64,000 nucleotides of DNA from Erwinia persicina (GTDB lineage: Bacteria > Pseudomonadota > Gammaproteobacteria > Enterobacterales > Enterobacteriaceae), in assembly GCF_014838825.1 (NCBI RefSeq), contig NZ_JACYMO010000001.1:822829-886828 (forward strand), in the 5' to 3' direction. Positions 8,214 through 17,619 of the stretch are shown one piece after another. The notes below the pieces were generated by a model. That model had not been told where the DNA came from, did no database searches, and was given only the letters and a program-made list of their open reading frames with translations. A program made the translations under genes and the position numbers. Positions within the stretch are counted from its first letter, which is position 1. Each line of letters opens with the position of its first letter.

Positions 8214-9668
8214 CTACGGTTTGAGGTGACCCGGATTCAACGTCTCAGAGGCATATCTGCCCTCAGCGTCACTCTCCAGCGGCCTGACCTGCGCCGTCAT
8301 CACCCCCTCACCTTCGCCGTATTTATGCTGTAAGGCCCGCTGCATCTCATGCAGGATTTCTCCATCCAGCTTGTAGTGGCGCAGATAGATCCACAGCGTC
8401 AGGACAAAGAACAGCAGCGGTACGCCGATCATGATCCCCTGCATTCCCACAATCGTGCTGGCCGACTGCTGCACGCCCGGCACATAGCCCACCACCCCCA
8501 GCATGACGCCGATCAGCAGCCCGGCAAAGGCCGCACCGGCTTTGACCACCATCGTCTGCACCGAGAAGGCGATACTTTCGATGCGCACGCCCAGCGCATA
8601 ATCCCCGTAGTCGACGGTGTCCGCGACCATAATGACCAGCATTACCCAGAAGAATGCGCCGCCAATATTCACCAGGATCCCGGACAGGGAGATCAGCGTG
8701 GCGCTCTGCGGTGCGTACATCCCCACCGCCAGCAGCAGCAGGCAGCTCATTACCGGCAGCACCGACGCGCTGATCCAGATCGCCCGGCGGGAGAAACGTG
8801 CAACCAGTTTCGGGAAGCAGAGAATGGCAATCAGGTTGGCAATCCCGGCGTACATCATGTACCAGGGGAACAGCTCCGCCCGGCCCACCACATAGGTGAA
8901 GTAATAGATGGCAAACGCCGTAATGACGTTGTGCGCAAGGTTCCACGCCAGGGCCATCAACAGCAGGGCAAACAGCGGACGGTTGCGGAAAATCATACTG
9001 ACCACCGCTTTAATCGTGGTGTGCTCTGGCGCATTCGGCACGGCAGATGAGGAATATTTCTCTTCAATATTGCGCAGGGTAATGAGGGCCGACAGGATGA
9101 AGAACACCACGAGGATCAGCGAAAACAGCATAAATCCCTGCCCTTTATTGCCGTCCCCCAGGTAGTTAACCAGCGGCAGACCGATGACGCCGGTGGTATA
9201 ACCGGCCAGGCTGGCAAAGAAACGCGGCCACGGGATCAGCGCTTCACGTTCGCGCTTGTCGAGGGTGATGCAGGGCACCAGCGACCAGAACGGCACATCC
9301 ATCAGGGTATAGGTAAAGCCCCACAGCAGATAAGTGGCCCAGATCCAGGCAATCAGCGCGCCGCCCTCAAAGTGATGGGCACAGAATACCGACACCAGCA
9401 CCACCGAGTTCGTCAGCGTACCGATCAGGATCCAGGGTTTAAACTTGCCCCAGCGCGTCCGGGTACGCTCGACAATCCAGCCCATGACCGGGTCAAAAAA
9501 AGCATCCAGAATACGGGCGACCAGGAACAGCGAAGCCACCATGCTCACCGATACACCCACCACGTCGGTGTAGTAGTACATCAGATACATATAGATAATG
9601 CCGATGGCAAAATCCTTACCGAAAGCCCCCAGCCCGTAGCTGATTTTTGTTTTTACTGAAACTGTCAT
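8214..9668 (-). CDS. melB: MelB-type melibiose/alpha-galactoside cation symporter
   Basis: A 484-residue glycoside-pentoside-hexuronide (GPH) family transporter with 12 hydrophobic segments. The N-terminal [16 protein letters not shown] and the segment [20 protein letters not shown] contain the aspartates that bind cation and sugar in E. coli and Salmonella MelB (helix II DAFFDP). The loop [16 protein letters not shown] is also characteristic. It imports melibiose or related alpha-galactosides with sodium or protons. It lies downstream of melA in the same direction, 65 bases apart, with an intercistronic stem-loop between them. Confident for family; the exact sugar follows from the melA neighbour. 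Confidence 0.9.
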   Translation of the reverse strand: MTVSVKTKISYGLGAFGKDFAIGIIYMYLMYYYTDVVGVSVSMVASLFLVARILDAFFDPVMGWIVERTRTRWGKFKPWILIGTLTNSVVLVSVFCAHHFEGGALIAWIWATYLLWGFTYTLMDVPFWSLVPCITLDKREREALIPWPRFFASLAGYTTGVIGLPLVNYLGDGNKGQGFMLFSLILVVFFILSALITLRNIEEKYSSSAVPNAPEHTTIKAVVSMIFRNRPLFALLLMALAWNLAHNVITAFAIYYFTYVVGRAELFPWYMMYAGIANLIAILCFPKLVARFSRRAIWISASVLPVMSCLLLLAVGMYAPQSATLISLSGILVNIGGAFFWVMLVIMVADTVDYGDYALGVRIESIAFSVQTMVVKAGAAFAGLLIGVMLGVVGYVPGVQQSASTIVGMQGIMIGVPLLFFVLTLWIYLRHYKLDGEILHEMQRALQHKYGEGEGVMTAQVRPLESDAEGRYASETLNPGHLKP

Positions 9669-9696
9669 CGTTGTCTGTCCCTGCCAGTGTCATCAT

Positions 9697-9722
9697 GCAG
9701 GGCCCCCGCAAAGGAGCCCTGC
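9697..9722. other. Stem-loop between melA and melB
   Basis: A 7-bp perfect stem GCAGGGC/GCCCTGC with a 12-base loop fills the melA-melB gap. It may set the relative amounts of the two proteins by stabilising the melA message. No U tract, so not a simple terminator. Confidence 0.4.
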
Positions 9723-9733
9723 GCCAGAGAGCG

Positions 9734-11038
9734 TTAGCGGTAAGCCGGAAGCCAGTCGCCGTGGGCGGCAATCAGCTCATCACAGAGTTTCACCGTGTCA
9801 TCAATCGACAGTTCAGCGGAGGTATGCGGGTCGAGCAGTGCGGCGTGATAGATATGATCCTTCCTGCCGGTGATGGCTGCCTCAATAGTCAGCAGCTGAG
9901 TATTGATATTGGTGCGGTTCAGCGCGGCCAGCTGCGGCGGCAGGTCGCCCACGAAGCACGGCGTCACGCCCTGCCCGTCCACCAGGCACGGCACTTCCAC
10001 ACAGGCTTCGGTCGGCAGGTTGGTGATCAACCCGTGATTCAGTACGTTACCGCCAATTTTGTAGGGAACGTCGGTCTCCATCGCTTCAATCATCCACGAG
10101 GCATATTCATGGCTGCGGGTGTGGGTCAGATTCTCGTTCTGCGTCAGCTTGTCACGCTGCTGGTGCCAGCGATCAATCTGTTCGATACAGCGGCGCGGAT
10201 ACTCATCCAGCGGAATATTGAATCGCTCGATCAGCTCAGGGTAGTTGCGCTTGATCCAGTACGGCATATATTCCGCATTGTGCTCTGAGGACTCGGTGAC
10301 GTAATAGCCAAACACGCGCATGATTTCATGCCGTACCATATCGTCATGCTTATCGGTCAGCGCCAGCGCGCGACGTTTGATCTCCGGGTAAATATCTTCC
10401 CCATTGCGGGTGATATTCAGCAGCCACGCCATATGGTTAATCCCGGCAATCTGCCATTTCACCCCGTCCGTCGGCATATCCACAGACTTCAACAGCGTTT
10501 CGGCACACACCTGCACGCTGTGACACAGGCCGACGGTTTTTATGCCGGTGTGTTGCAGCATGGCGCCGGTCAGTGAGGCCATCGGGTTGGTGTAGTTCAG
10601 CAGCCACGCGTCCGGGCAGACCGCTTCCATATCACGGGCAAAGTCCATCATCACCGGGATGGTGCGCAGCGCGCGGAAGATGCCCCCAATACCGAGGGTG
10701 TCGGCGATGGTCTGGCGCAGGCCATATTTTTTAGCGATCTCAAAATCGGTGATGGTGCAGGGATCGTAACCGCCGACCTGAACGGCGTTAATCACATAGC
10801 TGGCCCCCGCCAGCGCACGGCGACGCTGCTCAACGCCGGCAAATTTTTCAATTTTCGCTTTGCCCTGGCACAGATTCGCATTGAGGTTATTCAGCATCAG
10901 CCACGAGTCATTTAGCCGTTCGGCATCGATGTCATACAGCGCGATATCAACCTGCTGTAATGCCGGCGTGGCCAGAATATCCCCCAGCACGTTTTTCGCA
11001 AAAACCGTACTGCCCGCCCCAAGAAAGGTAATTTTCAT
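9734..11038 (-). CDS. melA: Alpha-galactosidase, glycoside hydrolase family 4
   Basis: A 434-residue GH4 enzyme that should hydrolyse melibiose and similar alpha-galactosides in the cytoplasm by the family's NAD+ and Mn2+ redox mechanism. The N-terminal ITFLGAGSTVFAKNVLGD is the dinucleotide-binding loop. QVGGYDPCTITDFEIAKKYG, IADTLGIGGIFRALRTIP, LLNYTNPMA, VGLCHSV with the metal-binding Cys, and AGINHMAW match MelA. It is slightly shorter than E. coli MelA (451 residues), the loss being in loops. The ATG at 11038 is the natural start. It is transcribed away from the AraC-type regulator and heads melAB. Confidence 0.9.
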   Translation of the reverse strand: MKITFLGAGSTVFAKNVLGDILATPALQQVDIALYDIDAERLNDSWLMLNNLNANLCQGKAKIEKFAGVEQRRRALAGASYVINAVQVGGYDPCTITDFEIAKKYGLRQTIADTLGIGGIFRALRTIPVMMDFARDMEAVCPDAWLLNYTNPMASLTGAMLQHTGIKTVGLCHSVQVCAETLLKSVDMPTDGVKWQIAGINHMAWLLNITRNGEDIYPEIKRRALALTDKHDDMVRHEIMRVFGYYVTESSEHNAEYMPYWIKRNYPELIERFNIPLDEYPRRCIEQIDRWHQQRDKLTQNENLTHTRSHEYASWMIEAMETDVPYKIGGNVLNHGLITNLPTEACVEVPCLVDGQGVTPCFVGDLPPQLAALNRTNINTQLLTIEAAITGRKDHIYHAALLDPHTSAELSIDDTVKLCDELIAAHGDWLPAYR

Positions 11039-11283
11039 TGTTGTGCCCTTTTAACCAGTGAAGTGAAGTTGCCCTCACTCTAGGCAGCGGGGGGCCAGCT
11101 GCCTATGTCATTTTTTGACATTGATATGGTGAAAAATGACGCCGGAATCGAACTGTGATCTGGCTCGCTAAATACTGCCGCTGGCCGTCATGATTGCCGT
11201 TTGATATCACAAAATGACGTTACCGCGCTGAGCATGAAAGAAAATAAATGCTGTAATAAGCTGATAAAAAACAGGAAAAAGTG
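11039..11283. promoter_or_regulatory. Divergent mel promoter region with inverted repeats
   Basis: This 245-base region separates melA from the divergent AraC-type regulator. It holds an 8-bp perfect inverted repeat TAGGCAGC/GCTGCCTA (11081..11105) and TGTCA/TGACA (11106..11120) immediately beside it, both 43-82 bases upstream of melA. A CRP-like half site TGTGA is at 11154..11158. I infer that the operators of the regulator and possibly of CRP are here; exact promoters could not be fixed. Confidence 0.4.
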
Positions 11284-12111
11284 ATGCAGAAAGATATTCA
11301 CCCCCACGACATCGCCCAGTTTGGACTGAACATTTATCAGTATGGTCATGAGGTCTGTGCCAGTCAGCACAGCTACGGCCCGGCGGTCCGCCAGCATTAT
11401 CTTATTCATTATGTGATAAGCGGTGGCGGAACACTGTTCGCCGGTGACCGGCGCTGGCCGGTGCGCCAGGGGGAAGCCTTCCTTATCCATCCACACGAGA
11501 TCACCACCTATAAGGCGGATAAGCAGCAGCCCTGGGAATATATGTGGCTGGAACTGGACGGGCTGATTGCCATAAGAAGCCTGGAAAAATGCGGTTTACG
11601 TCGTGATATGCCGATCTGGCGGCCAAAAGATACGCTTTCTGCGAACGACGCCGCGCAGTGCCTGCAACAGCTGGTGGCACAGGACCCGGTGCATTCGCTG
11701 AGAATTGCCGGGCTGACCTGCCTGTTCCTCGATGCCTTAATCGCCAACGTCCATCACGCGCAGAAGGAAGAAGCAGGCAGCGGTAACAAACATCTGGATA
11801 ATGCCGTTCAGTTTATGGAACGCCACTACCACCGCAGCGTGAGCATTGGCGAGGTCGCGCAATACTGCAACATTGACCGCAGCTATCTCAGCCGGCTGTT
11901 CCAGCAGCAGTTTGGCTACGGGCCAAAACAGTATCTGCTCCTGCTGCGTATGGACGTGGCAACATCCCTACTGTCCGATCATAGCCTTCCGGTAAAAATT
12001 ATCGCTTACTCACTGGGTTACACCAGCCAGATGCAGTTTGCCAAAGTCTTTCAACAGCATTTTCACTGCTCCCCCACCCAGTGGCGGCGAGAGAAGGCCA
12101 GAATGGCCTGA
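11284..12111 (+). CDS. AraC-family regulator of the mel genes (proposed)
   Basis: A 275-residue two-domain regulator. Residues about 20-90 form a cupin-like sugar-sensing domain (HYVISGGGTLFAGDRRWPV, GEAFLIHPHEITTYKAD). The C-terminal 100 residues carry two helix-turn-helix motifs (VAQYCNIDRSYLSRLFQQQF and IAYSLGYTSQMQFAKVFQQH). Divergent placement beside melA-melB implies that it activates them when alpha-galactosides are present. It is more like RafR/MsmR-type sensors than a sure orthologue of E. coli MelR, so I give no symbol. The ATG at 11284 is preferred; a GTG one codon earlier is possible with the same AGGA site. Confidence 0.8.
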   Translation: MQKDIHPHDIAQFGLNIYQYGHEVCASQHSYGPAVRQHYLIHYVISGGGTLFAGDRRWPVRQGEAFLIHPHEITTYKADKQQPWEYMWLELDGLIAIRSLEKCGLRRDMPIWRPKDTLSANDAAQCLQQLVAQDPVHSLRIAGLTCLFLDALIANVHHAQKEEAGSGNKHLDNAVQFMERHYHRSVSIGEVAQYCNIDRSYLSRLFQQQFGYGPKQYLLLLRMDVATSLLSDHSLPVKIIAYSLGYTSQMQFAKVFQQHFHCSPTQWRREKARMA

Positions 12112-12186
12112 TGAGTGGCTGAGATTCTGCCATACTCTCTGGCACTGCCTGGCTCAGCCCCGGCCCTCTTTACCGTGAGGCGCACG

Positions 12187-12951
12187 ATGAATACTGAACT
12201 CAGCCCATCCCCTGCCTACGGCCAGCTGCATGCCGCCCTGCTTGAACAGCGTTCCCGCGCAGCGTCAGCCGAAGCGATACATACCGTTAATCGGGCGTTA
12301 CTGGCCGGAGAACGCGTGAGTGCGGCGTTTTATGACCTCAGCCTGCTTAAGCTCCTGCAGCAGCGCAAAATTATGCCGGTGCTCCCTGCTGAAACCGCCA
12401 GAGAAGTCGAGCAGTTCATCGCGGAACTCACGCCGGTGATCCCTGACCACCTGTCCGGTGAAGCCCAGTTCTGTGCGCTTCAGCAGCGCGTCAACCAGCT
12501 CAGTGAGCATTTCCACTGGCAGCACGCCAGCCTGGCGCTGGTGCAGAACGCCCTGTTCGTCCGCACCTGGCACCACTGGCAGCAGACGTTAGAAACGCTG
12601 TTCAGCGCCGGTGATAACGCGACGGTCTTTCAGCGCCTGGAGCAGGTTTTGCATGATTCGAGTGGGAAAATCCCGGTGCTGGGCGAGGCGCGTGAACTTT
12701 ACCGGGCGCTGGAGGGATTACTGGTCCGCTGCCGCCAGAAAGCGGACGAGCACGGAGGCGAACAGGTGGGGCTGGCAGGCTACGTGGCAGCCGCTGACAT
12801 CGCGACACGCGGCATTATCACCTTTGGTGCCACTGCCGAAGCGGTGCTGCGCGGCCGCCCGCTGCCGACAGAAGCCCAGCTGGCGGCGCGCATTAAGCAC
12901 CATCACGCCAGCGTCACCGACCGCACCCACCCCTGGTTTTCGACCCTGTGA
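12187..12951 (+). CDS. Hypothetical protein, mostly helical (254 aa)
   Basis: I do not recognise this protein. It is soluble-looking, rich in Leu, Ala, Gln, His and Glu, with long predicted helices, no signal peptide and no membrane segment. Features that stand out are HFHWQHASLALVQNALFVRT and TWHHWQQTLETLF, with many aromatic and histidine residues, and a C-terminal RIKHHHASVTDRTHPWFS that could bind a metal or cofactor. The frame is open upstream to 12115, but the ATG at 12187 has GTGAGG before it. It starts 75 bases after the AraC-type gene in the same direction, so co-transcription is possible. Confidence 0.55.
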   Translation: MNTELSPSPAYGQLHAALLEQRSRAASAEAIHTVNRALLAGERVSAAFYDLSLLKLLQQRKIMPVLPAETAREVEQFIAELTPVIPDHLSGEAQFCALQQRVNQLSEHFHWQHASLALVQNALFVRTWHHWQQTLETLFSAGDNATVFQRLEQVLHDSSGKIPVLGEARELYRALEGLLVRCRQKADEHGGEQVGLAGYVAAADIATRGIITFGATAEAVLRGRPLPTEAQLAARIKHHHASVTDRTHPWFSTL

Positions 12952-13078
12952 TCCCTTAAGCCTTCCGAGCTCCCGGATTCAGCGCAACAGGTGTTCTGTG
13001 CCGTGATGTTTGAAAATCCGCGCTTCAGGCGCTACTCTGGCCGCGGTTTTCACTCAGCATTACGGGTATTCAGTCATT

Positions 13079-13717
13079 ATGCCAGCCCCCGCCAGACGCA
13101 AAAACGATCCGGAAGGATTAAAAAAACGCATCCTCGCCAGCGCCCTGACCACCTTTGCCGCGTTCGGCCTGCAGGGTGCGCGCATGGAACAGATCGCTGA
13201 AGAGGCACAGACCACTAAACGCATGGTGGTCTACCATTTCAGTAATAAAGAGCAGCTGTATATTGAGGTTCTGCACCTGGTGTATCGCGAGATCCGCCAG
13301 CACGAGAGCGGACTGAACCTGGCCGATATGTCGCCGACCCAGGCCATCGCGCGGCTGGCCGAGGCCAGCTTCGACTATCACGTGGCTCATCCTGACTTTA
13401 TGCGGCTGATCTGTAGTGAAAACCTGATGCGCGGGCGCTATATCAGCCAGTCAGAGACAATTAAGGCGCTTAACCAGAGTGCGCTGGACGTGCTGGATGC
13501 CGTGCTGATCAGGGGGAAGCAGAGCGGGGAGTTTGATGCCGCCGTCACCACTGTCGACGTCCATCGCCTGATCAGCAGTATCAGCTTTCATAATGTCGCC
13601 AATCACTACACCTTTAATGCGCTGTTCGGTGGCAGTGAAACCGGGCAGCAGAGCCTGACGCGTAACCGGAAGCTGGTGGTTGATGCCACCCTGCGCTATC
13701 TGCGCGCCCCCGGTTAA
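13079..13717 (+). CDS. TetR-family transcriptional regulator
   Basis: A 212-residue TetR protein. The helix-turn-helix is at residues about 18-62: LKKRILASALTTFAAFGLQG, MEQIAEEAQTTKRMVVYHF, then SNKEQLYIEVL. The C-terminal ligand domain has FDYHVAHPDFMRLICSENLM, which resembles the RutR/YcdC-like subgroup (TetR_C), but I cannot assign the ligand. Several upstream starts are possible; the ATG at 13079 places the DNA-binding domain at the usual distance from the N-terminus. It faces phnE across a 40-base gap; no divergent partner hints at the target. Confidence 0.8.
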   Translation: MPAPARRKNDPEGLKKRILASALTTFAAFGLQGARMEQIAEEAQTTKRMVVYHFSNKEQLYIEVLHLVYREIRQHESGLNLADMSPTQAIARLAEASFDYHVAHPDFMRLICSENLMRGRYISQSETIKALNQSALDVLDAVLIRGKQSGEFDAAVTTVDVHRLISSISFHNVANHYTFNALFGGSETGQQSLTRNRKLVVDATLRYLRAPG

Positions 13718-13756
13718 CGTACTGCGCTGACGGGCCCGCCCTGGCCTGCGGGGGGC

Positions 13757-14650
13757 TTACGGCGGATTCGTTTGCTGGCCAAACAGCGGCACCGGCTGCC
13801 CGCTGATGTAGCGCTTACGCAGCTTCGCGGAAATATAATCCATCATCATCACAATCACCACCATGATCAGGGTGATGAACATCACCACATCCCAGTTCCA
13901 CAGCCGCATATTTTCGGCATAGACCAGCCCGATGCCGCCCGCCCCGACAAAGCCCAGAACCGCAGCGGAACGCGTATTCGATTCAATCTGATACAGGCTG
14001 AGGGCGAGGAAGCTGGGGAAAGACTGGGTGAAAATGCCGTAGCGGTGTTTCTGCAGGCTGTTCGCCCCCACCGCATTCAGCCCGCGACCCGGTGAACGCT
14101 CCACCGCCTCGTGACCTTCGGCATAGAGTTTACCCAGCAGCCCGATGTCCTGCATGATAATCGCCAGCACCCCGGCCAGCGGCCCCATGCCGACGGCACG
14201 GACGAAAATCAGCCCCCAGATCGCCATATCAATGCCGCGCAGGATATCCAGCAGACGGCGCACCACCAGCGCGACAGGCCGCAGCAGCGGTGATGACATC
14301 ACGTTACGCGCCGCCAGGAACGAGAGCGGCAGTGCCAGCAGCGTCGCGGTGAGTGTCCCGGCGAAGACAATCGCAATGGTGATAAAAATCTGGCTGAAAT
14401 AGTACGCAAACGGCCAGTTCGCCACGTCATGCCAGACAAACATGCGCATAAAATAGTGTGCCAGCTGGCCCAGGCCAATCGTCAGCTGCTGCCAGCTGAT
14501 ACCGAACTGCGTAAAGAAAAACACGTAATAAAGCACAATCGCCCCGGCAATCAGCCCGGTGCGGCGCAGGTAAGCCCGCTGGATGGCAAACAGCGCCTGA
14601 TGCTGCTGTTTCATTCCTGCCAGTTTTTCACTGCCGATTAATCCCATCAT
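13757..14650 (-). CDS. phnE: Phosphonate ABC permease PhnE (second copy)
   Basis: A 297-residue inner-membrane permease, the last gene of phnC-D-E-E. The ATPase-coupling region EAVERSPGRGLNAVGANSLQ and the following ESNTRSAAVLGFVGAGGIGL are typical of PhnE. About six membrane segments. Its ATG overlaps the stop of the first permease gene (ATGA), so the two are translated together and probably form a heterodimeric channel, as in species with phnE1-phnE2. Confidence 0.9.
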   Translation of the reverse strand: MMGLIGSEKLAGMKQQHQALFAIQRAYLRRTGLIAGAIVLYYVFFFTQFGISWQQLTIGLGQLAHYFMRMFVWHDVANWPFAYYFSQIFITIAIVFAGTLTATLLALPLSFLAARNVMSSPLLRPVALVVRRLLDILRGIDMAIWGLIFVRAVGMGPLAGVLAIIMQDIGLLGKLYAEGHEAVERSPGRGLNAVGANSLQKHRYGIFTQSFPSFLALSLYQIESNTRSAAVLGFVGAGGIGLVYAENMRLWNWDVVMFITLIMVVIVMMMDYISAKLRKRYISGQPVPLFGQQTNPP

Positions 14651-15516
14651 AGCCGGTTCCCTTCCACCACACGTCGACGCACCCGGCCGGAGACCATATC
14701 CAGCAGCGAGACCACCAGAATAATCAGGATCAGCGTCATGCTGACCTGGTCATAGCGGTCGAGTTTAATGTTGGTCATCAGCTCCTGGCCGATGCCCCCT
14801 GCCCCCACCAGCCCGAGAATGGTCGACTGACGGAAATTCACCTCGAAGCGCATAAAACCATAGGAGAGAAAGACCGGCTTCACCTGCGGCCACAGGGCAA
14901 AGCGCATACGCTGGAGCGACGACGCCCCGCACGATGCCAGCCCGCGCACCGGCCTGTCGGAGGCGCTTTCAATAGCTTCATAAAACAGCTTGGTCAGGCT
15001 GCCTACGGTGTGCAGCGCCAGCGCCAGGAAACCGGGGATCACCCCAATGCCAAACGCCATCACGAACATTACCGCCCACGCCAGTTCGGGCATGGTGCGC
15101 AGAAAAGCCACGGCGGTGCGGATAGCGAAACTGACGCCGCGCGGTGTCTGCGTGTTGCTGGCGGCAAAAAAGGCCAGCACGCCGGCAATCATCACCGACA
15201 CCAGCGTGGCGGCCAGCGCCAGCTGCAGCGTTTCCCAGATCAGCGGCAGCTGGATATGCAGGCGATAGCCCCAGTAGGCAAACGAACCTTCCGTATGGCT
15301 GTCGGCAAACAGCTGAGAAACGTGCAGGACCGGCACGGTTTCGGCCAGATAATCAAAGAAGTTCGGCAGCGACACCCAGATGGTGTGCAGATTAAATTCA
15401 GCCAGATGGCCGGAGGCGAGATACAGCACCAGCAGCGTCAGTGACCACAGCAGCGTATCGCGCTTTTGCCTGCCGCGAACCTGCTGGTAATAGCGTTCAA
15501 AATCGGGATGTGTCAT
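14647..15516 (-). CDS. phnE: Phosphonate ABC permease PhnE (first copy)
   Basis: A 289-residue PhnE permease. Signature regions are EAIESASDRPVRGLASCGAS near residue 180 and FRQSTILGLVGAGGIGQELM near 230. It follows phnD by 63 bases, a gap that holds a stable stem-loop. The pair of PhnE proteins is full-length, with no sign of the 8-bp insertion that inactivates phnE in E. coli K-12. Confidence 0.9.
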   Translation of the reverse strand: MTHPDFERYYQQVRGRQKRDTLLWSLTLLVLYLASGHLAEFNLHTIWVSLPNFFDYLAETVPVLHVSQLFADSHTEGSFAYWGYRLHIQLPLIWETLQLALAATLVSVMIAGVLAFFAASNTQTPRGVSFAIRTAVAFLRTMPELAWAVMFVMAFGIGVIPGFLALALHTVGSLTKLFYEAIESASDRPVRGLASCGASSLQRMRFALWPQVKPVFLSYGFMRFEVNFRQSTILGLVGAGGIGQELMTNIKLDRYDQVSMTLILIILVVSLLDMVSGRVRRRVVEGNRL

Positions 15517-15532
15517 GCGGATACCGGCGTCA

Positions 15533-15554
15533 AGGGCCGTCAGACGACGGCCCT
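15533..15554. other. Stem-loop between phnD and phnE
   Basis: A perfect 9-bp stem AGGGCCGTC/GACGGCCCT with a 4-base loop lies just downstream of phnD. Such hairpins after binding-protein genes usually protect the upstream mRNA or attenuate read-through, giving more binding protein than permease. Confidence 0.5.
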
Positions 15555-15579
15555 GATCAGTGGAGAAATAAGCAGAGGA

Positions 15580-16503
15580 TTAACGGGCTTTGGTCAGCGC
15601 ACGTTTCATATCAATAATCGCCTGATAGTCGGCGACGGTGGCCGGGCCGATATGCTGCGCACCGCCAACGGCTTTAACAAAGCAGCTGTGGTGTTCGGTA
15701 TCCAGCTTTTTGATGGCGGTGATCAGCTTCGCCTTGAAATCAGCCGGCAGTTTGTTGCTGACCAGTATCGGCCCGTTCGGGATCAGCGGTGACTGCCAGA
15801 TAATACGAATTTTCTTCATCAGGTCCGGGTTACCGGCGCGGATCATGCGGGTGAACGCGCCGCTGGTGTAACCGGTGTTGTAATCCCCGATCATCGAAGC
15901 CCAGGTCACGGCCCCGTCAAACTGGCCGTTCAGCACGCCCAGCACATCCTGCTCGTGGCCACCAGAGAAGGTGACGCTGGAGAAGTGGCCGTTATATTTA
16001 TCGTCCACCGTGCCGCCGAACTCTTTCTTAAAGCTTTCATTGGGGATCAGGAAGCCGGAAGTGGAATCCGGATCCGCCATACCGAAGGATTTGCCTTTCA
16101 GGTCAGCCAGCGTTTTGTACGGGCTGTCGGCTTTGACCACCACCACCGAGTGGTAGCCGCGTGATTTATCCGCGTCATCCACGACGATGCCGACCACGTC
16201 GACCGCCTTAGGATCGTTAATGTACACCGAGGCATAAGACGAGGGTGACATACTCAGCACCATGTCGACCTTGCCGCCAATCAACCCCTGGATCACGCCT
16301 GAGTAGTCAGACGAGTTACGCAGTTTGGTATCCACGTTCAGCTCTTTGTCGAAGAAGTCTTTCACGCACTGGTTATCACCAATCTGCTGCGTGGCATTCT
16401 GACCGCCGAGGATACCTAAGTTCAGTTCTTTTGGTGCATCGGCGGCGTTAACGCTGGCTACCATGACGCTACTGATTACCGCTGCGAGAATGATTTTTTT
16501 CAT
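15580..16503 (-). CDS. phnD: Phosphonate-binding periplasmic protein PhnD
   Basis: A 307-residue periplasmic protein with a Sec signal peptide (MKKIILAAVISSVMVASVNA, cleaved near NAA-DAP). It shows the PhnD pattern: LNLGILGGQNATQQI, a phosphonate-loop segment SPSSYASVYI, KGKSFGMADPDSTSGFLIPN and VTWASMIGDYNTGY. It captures alkylphosphonates and delivers them to PhnCEE. The ATG at 16503 follows the phnC stop by 38 bases. Confidence 0.93.
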   Translation of the reverse strand: MKKIILAAVISSVMVASVNAADAPKELNLGILGGQNATQQIGDNQCVKDFFDKELNVDTKLRNSSDYSGVIQGLIGGKVDMVLSMSPSSYASVYINDPKAVDVVGIVVDDADKSRGYHSVVVVKADSPYKTLADLKGKSFGMADPDSTSGFLIPNESFKKEFGGTVDDKYNGHFSSVTFSGGHEQDVLGVLNGQFDGAVTWASMIGDYNTGYTSGAFTRMIRAGNPDLMKKIRIIWQSPLIPNGPILVSNKLPADFKAKLITAIKKLDTEHHSCFVKAVGGAQHIGPATVADYQAIIDMKRALTKAR

Positions 16504-16541
16504 TGCTGAGTTCCGTATCCCATAAAAGTAGTATTGCCCGG

Positions 16542-17390
16542 TCAGGCCTGGAGGTCTTCGTTACGTTGAGAAATGTCGTCGCCGTAAAGCACGTGCAGCA
16601 GATCGTCCGTCAGCTCCGAGGGGTGCCCGTCGAACACAATACGCCCCTTAGCGATGCCGATGGCGCGCGTGCAGTACTCTTTCACCAGCTCCACCGAGTG
16701 CAGGTTGACCATCACGCTGATCCCGTTGTGGCTCACCTGGCGCAGCACATCCATAATGCGTCGGGTGTTTTTCGGGTCGAGGGAGGCCACCGGCTCATCG
16801 GCCAGTAAAATTTTCGGGTTCTGCATCAGCGCACGGCAGATAGCCACCCGTTGCATCTGCCCGCCGGAGAGATTTTCCGCACGCTGTAACGCCTGGGGCA
16901 GCATATTCAGCCACTCCAGCAGGCCAATGGCGCGGGCGCGGTCTGCGTCGGGGAAGATTTTAAAGAAAGATTTCAGGGTCGATGTCTGGCTCAGGCGGCC
17001 CAGCAGAACATTGGTCAGCACATCCAGCCGCGGTACCAGGCAGAAGTCCTGGAAGATCATGCCGCATTCGCTGCGCCACTGGCGCATCTGCCGGGTATTC
17101 AGCTCAACGATGTTCTGCTGCTGCCCATTTTCATGGAAGTTGAGGATCTCGCCTTCGCTGGCCGGGATGGTGCCATTGAGCACGTGCAAAAGGGTCGATT
17201 TGCCTGCGCCGCTGCGGCCAATGACCGCCACCAGTTCCCCGCCATGCAGGTCAAAATTAATATCCTGCAGGACGCGCGTCTGCGTGCCGTAAGATTTGCC
17301 TAAGCCCTTAACCGCCAGCACTTTCGCGCGCAGAGCAGCCTGTGGCACTGTCTGCTGCTCGGAAGCAATCTTTAATAATGCCTGTGCCAT
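16542..17390 (-). CDS. phnC: Phosphonate ABC importer ATPase PhnC
   Basis: A 282-residue ABC ATPase: Walker [12 protein letters not shown], the PhnC-type Q-loop [20 protein letters not shown], signature [15 protein letters not shown], Walker [13 protein letters not shown] and the H-loop [13 protein letters not shown]. It powers phosphonate uptake with PhnD and two PhnE. It starts a separate transcription unit: a Pho box sits 70-98 bases upstream of its ATG, after a terminator for phnN. In E. coli phnC leads the whole operon; here it comes after phnN. Confidence 0.93.
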   Translation of the reverse strand: MAQALLKIASEQQTVPQAALRAKVLAVKGLGKSYGTQTRVLQDINFDLHGGELVAVIGRSGAGKSTLLHVLNGTIPASEGEILNFHENGQQQNIVELNTRQMRQWRSECGMIFQDFCLVPRLDVLTNVLLGRLSQTSTLKSFFKIFPDADRARAIGLLEWLNMLPQALQRAENLSGGQMQRVAICRALMQNPKILLADEPVASLDPKNTRRIMDVLRQVSHNGISVMVNLHSVELVKEYCTRAIGIAKGRIVFDGHPSELTDDLLHVLYGDDISQRNEDLQA

Positions 17391-17459
17391 ATGTCTACCG
17401 TCGTCAGGTTGCGCGTGATTCGCTGTGGCCCTATTAAGTACGCCAGCGATGAAACTTTA

Positions 17460-17488
17460 ATGACAGGGGGGTGATGGAAAAATGACAG
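17460..17488 (-). promoter_or_regulatory. Pho box (PhoB site) of phnCDEE
   Basis: Read on the minus strand there are three half sites spaced exactly 11 bp: CTGTCAT, CCATCAC, CTGTCAT, with TTTT and CCCC between. The outer two are perfect matches to the PhoB half-site consensus CTGTCAT. The site ends 70 bases before the phnC ATG. Phosphate starvation should therefore induce the phosphonate importer. Confidence 0.88.
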
Positions 17489-17503
17489 GAGCCTTTTGGC
17501 TCC
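17488..17503 (-). terminator. Terminator after phnN
   Basis: A GGAGCC/GGCTCC stem with a four-base loop, followed on the minus strand by TGTCATTTTTCC. It lies 117 bases after phnN and directly before the Pho box, its T-rich tail overlapping the first Pho half site. It probably separates phnF-N from phnCDEE. Confidence 0.55.
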
Positions 17504-17619
17504 CGGGAGCAGGGGAAATCGGGGGTGGGAATATCATCCGTACTGAGAATGGTTGCAGATGCCATGAGGGCTGGCGGGTGAAACGACTGTCACCGGGAAC
17601 ATTTTTTGCCTTACACGCC

